From an uncultured Eubacteriales bacterium (GTDB lineage: Bacteria; Bacillota; Clostridia; Oscillospirales; Acutalibacteraceae): a stretch of DNA of 18,549 nt. The notes beneath the pieces are model-generated. The model was not told where the DNA came from. It ran no database searches and saw only the letters and a program-made list of their open reading frames with translations. This document shows, in pieces, positions 17,239 to 18,549 of this stretch. How positions within the stretch are numbered: position 1 is the stretch's first letter; the number at the start of each line of letters is the position of its first letter. The position numbers and the translations under genes were made by a program. Location: the NCBI GenBank assembly GCA_910580045.1, contig CAJTXF010000052.1:1-18549 (forward strand), read 5' to 3'.

Positions 17239-18234
17239 CTAATTATTCCACGCTTTCGGAATGAACAGCTCCCGGTACTGGGCCACCGCATACCTATCGC
17301 TCATCCCCGCCACGTAGTCCGCTGCCGCTGTCTCCGGGCTCTCCTCCCGCGCTATCTCCTGTATGTACTCCGGCAGGCCTTCCCCACTTCTGAAATGGGC
17401 GAACAAGCTCTCTATAATATGCGGCACCTTCTTCTCTTCGCTCTTTGCGTAGTCATTCCGGTATACCCGCTCATACATGAACTCATGCAGTTCCTCATAG
17501 GCCTCATAATCCGCCTGGGCCATGCGGATTTCCCCCTCCCGGCTGTTGTCCACCACAGACAAAATCAGCGAAGTGATACGCTGAGTCTTGCTGTGGCCCA
17601 GCTGGCTGGTAATTGCCCGGGGAATGTCCTCCTCCCGCAGGGCGCCTGCCCGGATGGCATCGTCGATATCATGGTTGATATAGGCGATACGGTCCGCGAA
17701 CCGCATCAGGCGGCCCTCGGCGGTTTTGGCCTCCTGGCCCTCTGTGTGGCAGAGGATGCCGTCCAGCACCTCAGCGGTCAGGTTCAGGCCCTGCCCTTCT
17801 TTTTCCAGGCGCTCCGCCACCCGCACGCTCTGCCGGTAATGGCGGAACCCCTCAGGCAGAAGTTTGTCCAAGGCCCGCTCGCCCGCATGGCCAAAGGGGG
17901 TGTGGCCCAAATCATGGGCCAGGGCAATGGCCTCGGTCAAATCCTCGTTCAGGCGCAGGGCCCGGGCAATGGTGCGGGCGATTTGAGCCACCTCCAGGGT
18001 ATGGGTCAGGCGGGTGCGGTAGTGGTCGCCCTCTGGGGAGAGGAAGACCTGGGTTTTATGTTTCAGCCGGCGGAAGGACTTACAGTGGATAATCCTGTCC
18101 CTGTCCCGCTGGTAAACGGTGCGCAGGGGGCAGGGCTCCTCGGGGTGTTTGCGGCCCTGAGAGCGCATGGAGAGGGCGGCCCAAGGGGCCAGGCTCTGCT
18201 GTTCCAGGCGCTCAGTCTGTTGTCTCGGGGTCAT
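17239..18234 (-). CDS. dgt: dGTP triphosphohydrolase-like HD-domain protein
   Basis: This is a Dgt-type dNTP triphosphohydrolase, which converts dNTPs to deoxynucleosides plus tripolyphosphate and helps control dNTP pools. The 331 residues match the short, Gram-positive type. The HD-domain metal ligands are His78 (RLTHTLEVAQ), His107-Asp108 (AHDLGHTPFGH) and Asp181 (FADRIAYINHDIDD). An N-terminal motif RDRDRIIHCKSFRRLKHKTQ precedes the HD core. The ATG at 18234 lies 9 nt after AAGGAGG, a strong site. In many Clostridia this gene directly precedes dnaG and rpoD. Here the order is kept but 880 bp of repeats intervene, so cotranscription is uncertain. Exact substrate preference cannot be read from sequence. 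Confidence 0.93.
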   Translation of the reverse strand: MTPRQQTERLEQQSLAPWAALSMRSQGRKHPEEPCPLRTVYQRDRDRIIHCKSFRRLKHKTQVFLSPEGDHYRTRLTHTLEVAQIARTIARALRLNEDLTEAIALAHDLGHTPFGHAGERALDKLLPEGFRHYRQSVRVAERLEKEGQGLNLTAEVLDGILCHTEGQEAKTAEGRLMRFADRIAYINHDIDDAIRAGALREEDIPRAITSQLGHSKTQRITSLILSVVDNSREGEIRMAQADYEAYEELHEFMYERVYRNDYAKSEEKKVPHIIESLFAHFRSGEGLPEYIQEIAREESPETAAADYVAGMSDRYAVAQYRELFIPKAWNN

Positions 18235-18429
18235 GGCAAAGGACCTCCTTTTGGGGAAAATAACAGGACAGAAAAGGGCGTTTGGTTATATATACGGAAT
18301 TTTGGGCGGAAATGCTTTTTTAGGGAGGACTGTTTTGAAAAAAAGAAGAGCAGGCCAAAACAGCACTGCCTGGCGGCTCGGGGCAGTACCTTGCGGCAAG
18401 AGCAAGGCAGGGGCGGCAACCGGGGTCAA

Positions 18430-18469
18430 GGGGGTGAGCGTGTGCCAGTGGCACACAAGCCGCGAACCG
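18430..18469 (+). repeat. 40-bp hairpin repeat, copy 1
   Basis: This unit matches the copy at 18510-18549 at 37 of 40 positions. It contains the stem GTGTGCC-AGT-GGCACAC (18440-18456). Two of the three differences between copies fall on opposite sides of the stem and preserve pairing. Confidence 0.85.
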
Positions 18470-18509
18470 ACCGAGCCGGTAGGCGAGACCATGGCCCCTT
18501 GCAGGGTGT

Positions 18510-18549
18510 GGGGGTGAGCGCGTGCCAGTGGCACGCAAGCTGCGAACCG
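18510..18549 (+). repeat. 40-bp hairpin repeat, copy 2 (at window edge)
   Basis: Second copy of the repeat, 80 bp after the first, with the stem GCGTGCC-AGT-GGCACGC (18520-18536). The T-A pair of copy 1 is a C-G pair here. The element may continue past the window. Confidence 0.85.

Larger units (their letters stand above)
18235..18549. other. Gene-free stretch upstream of dgt
   Basis: The 315 bp to the window edge contain the dgt ribosome binding site, an A/T-rich segment around 18285-18345 (including TATATATA), and GC-rich repeats from about 18370 on. The A/T-rich segment is where a dgt promoter would be expected, but I find no hexamer pair good enough to call. Small open frames here on either strand overlap the repeats and are not credible genes. 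Confidence 0.5.

Noticed and set aside
16378..17264. Small open frames on both strands in the dgt-dnaG gap
   Set aside because: They cross perfect palindromes, lack good ribosome binding sites, encode low-complexity Arg/Pro/Ser-rich products and overlap each other on both strands.
17239..18234. Composite transposon carrying dgt between repeats
   Set aside because: No transposase, no terminal inverted repeats at matching positions, and dgt keeps its ancestral place before dnaG-rpoD. The flanking repeats differ in module order.
18430..18549. Start of a CRISPR array (40-bp repeats with a 40-bp spacer)
   Set aside because: Only two copies are seen, with three differences that include compensatory stem changes. 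The intervening sequence itself resembles the repeat block at 16455-16477, and no cas gene is present.

Overview
The window reads as a chromosomal housekeeping segment of a Gram-positive anaerobe of the class Clostridia, most likely the Oscillospiraceae/Ruminococcaceae side. That placement is inferred from protein sequence style (Bacillus/Clostridium-type RpoB, RpoC, S12 and SigA), strong AGGAGG ribosome binding sites, consensus sigma-A promoters in a GC-rich background, and GC-rich palindromic repeats between genes. I cannot name a species. Every confidently called gene lies on the minus strand, so transcription order runs from high to low coordinates.

From the right: 18235-18549 is a gene-free stretch with a pair of 40-bp hairpin repeats. 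Then come dgt (dNTPase, 17239-18234), an 880-bp gene-free stretch packed with palindromes (16356-17238), dnaG (primase, 14586-16355), rpoD/sigA (13382-14467), a PepSY-domain lipoprotein (12496-13359) that appears to start at a non-standard ACG codon, an Rrf2-family regulator with a cysteine triad (11949-12401), a 60-residue unknown protein (11682-11864), and a strong intrinsic terminator (11612-11645).

Next is a control region (11276-11530). A consensus promoter for rpoB points left and an equally good consensus promoter points right, toward it, so the two predicted transcripts overlap at their 5' ends by about 38 nt. The rightward transcript would cover a possible 43-codon ORF. Beyond it are rpoB (7544-11275), rpoC (3837-7526), a new consensus promoter with a folded leader, rpsL (3224-3646), rpsG (2545-3015), fusA (191-2287) and the first 32 codons of tuf (1-96), which has its own probable promoter.

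Together these are two classic blocks placed end to end: the macromolecular-synthesis block (dgt-dnaG-rpoD) and the RNA polymerase/str block (rpoBC-rpsLG-fusA-tuf). Beta, beta-prime and the housekeeping sigma factor thus lie within about 11 kb on one strand. The ribosomal protein genes rplK/A/J/L that usually precede rpoB are absent, as is the L7Ae-like gene often found between rpoC and rpsL.

I see no new enzymatic or defence system. The points most worth a second look are the face-to-face promoters at rpoB, the ACG-start lipoprotein, ribosomal protein S12 with arginine at both classical streptomycin-resistance lysines, the acidic tail of RpoB, and the palindromic repeats on both sides of dgt.
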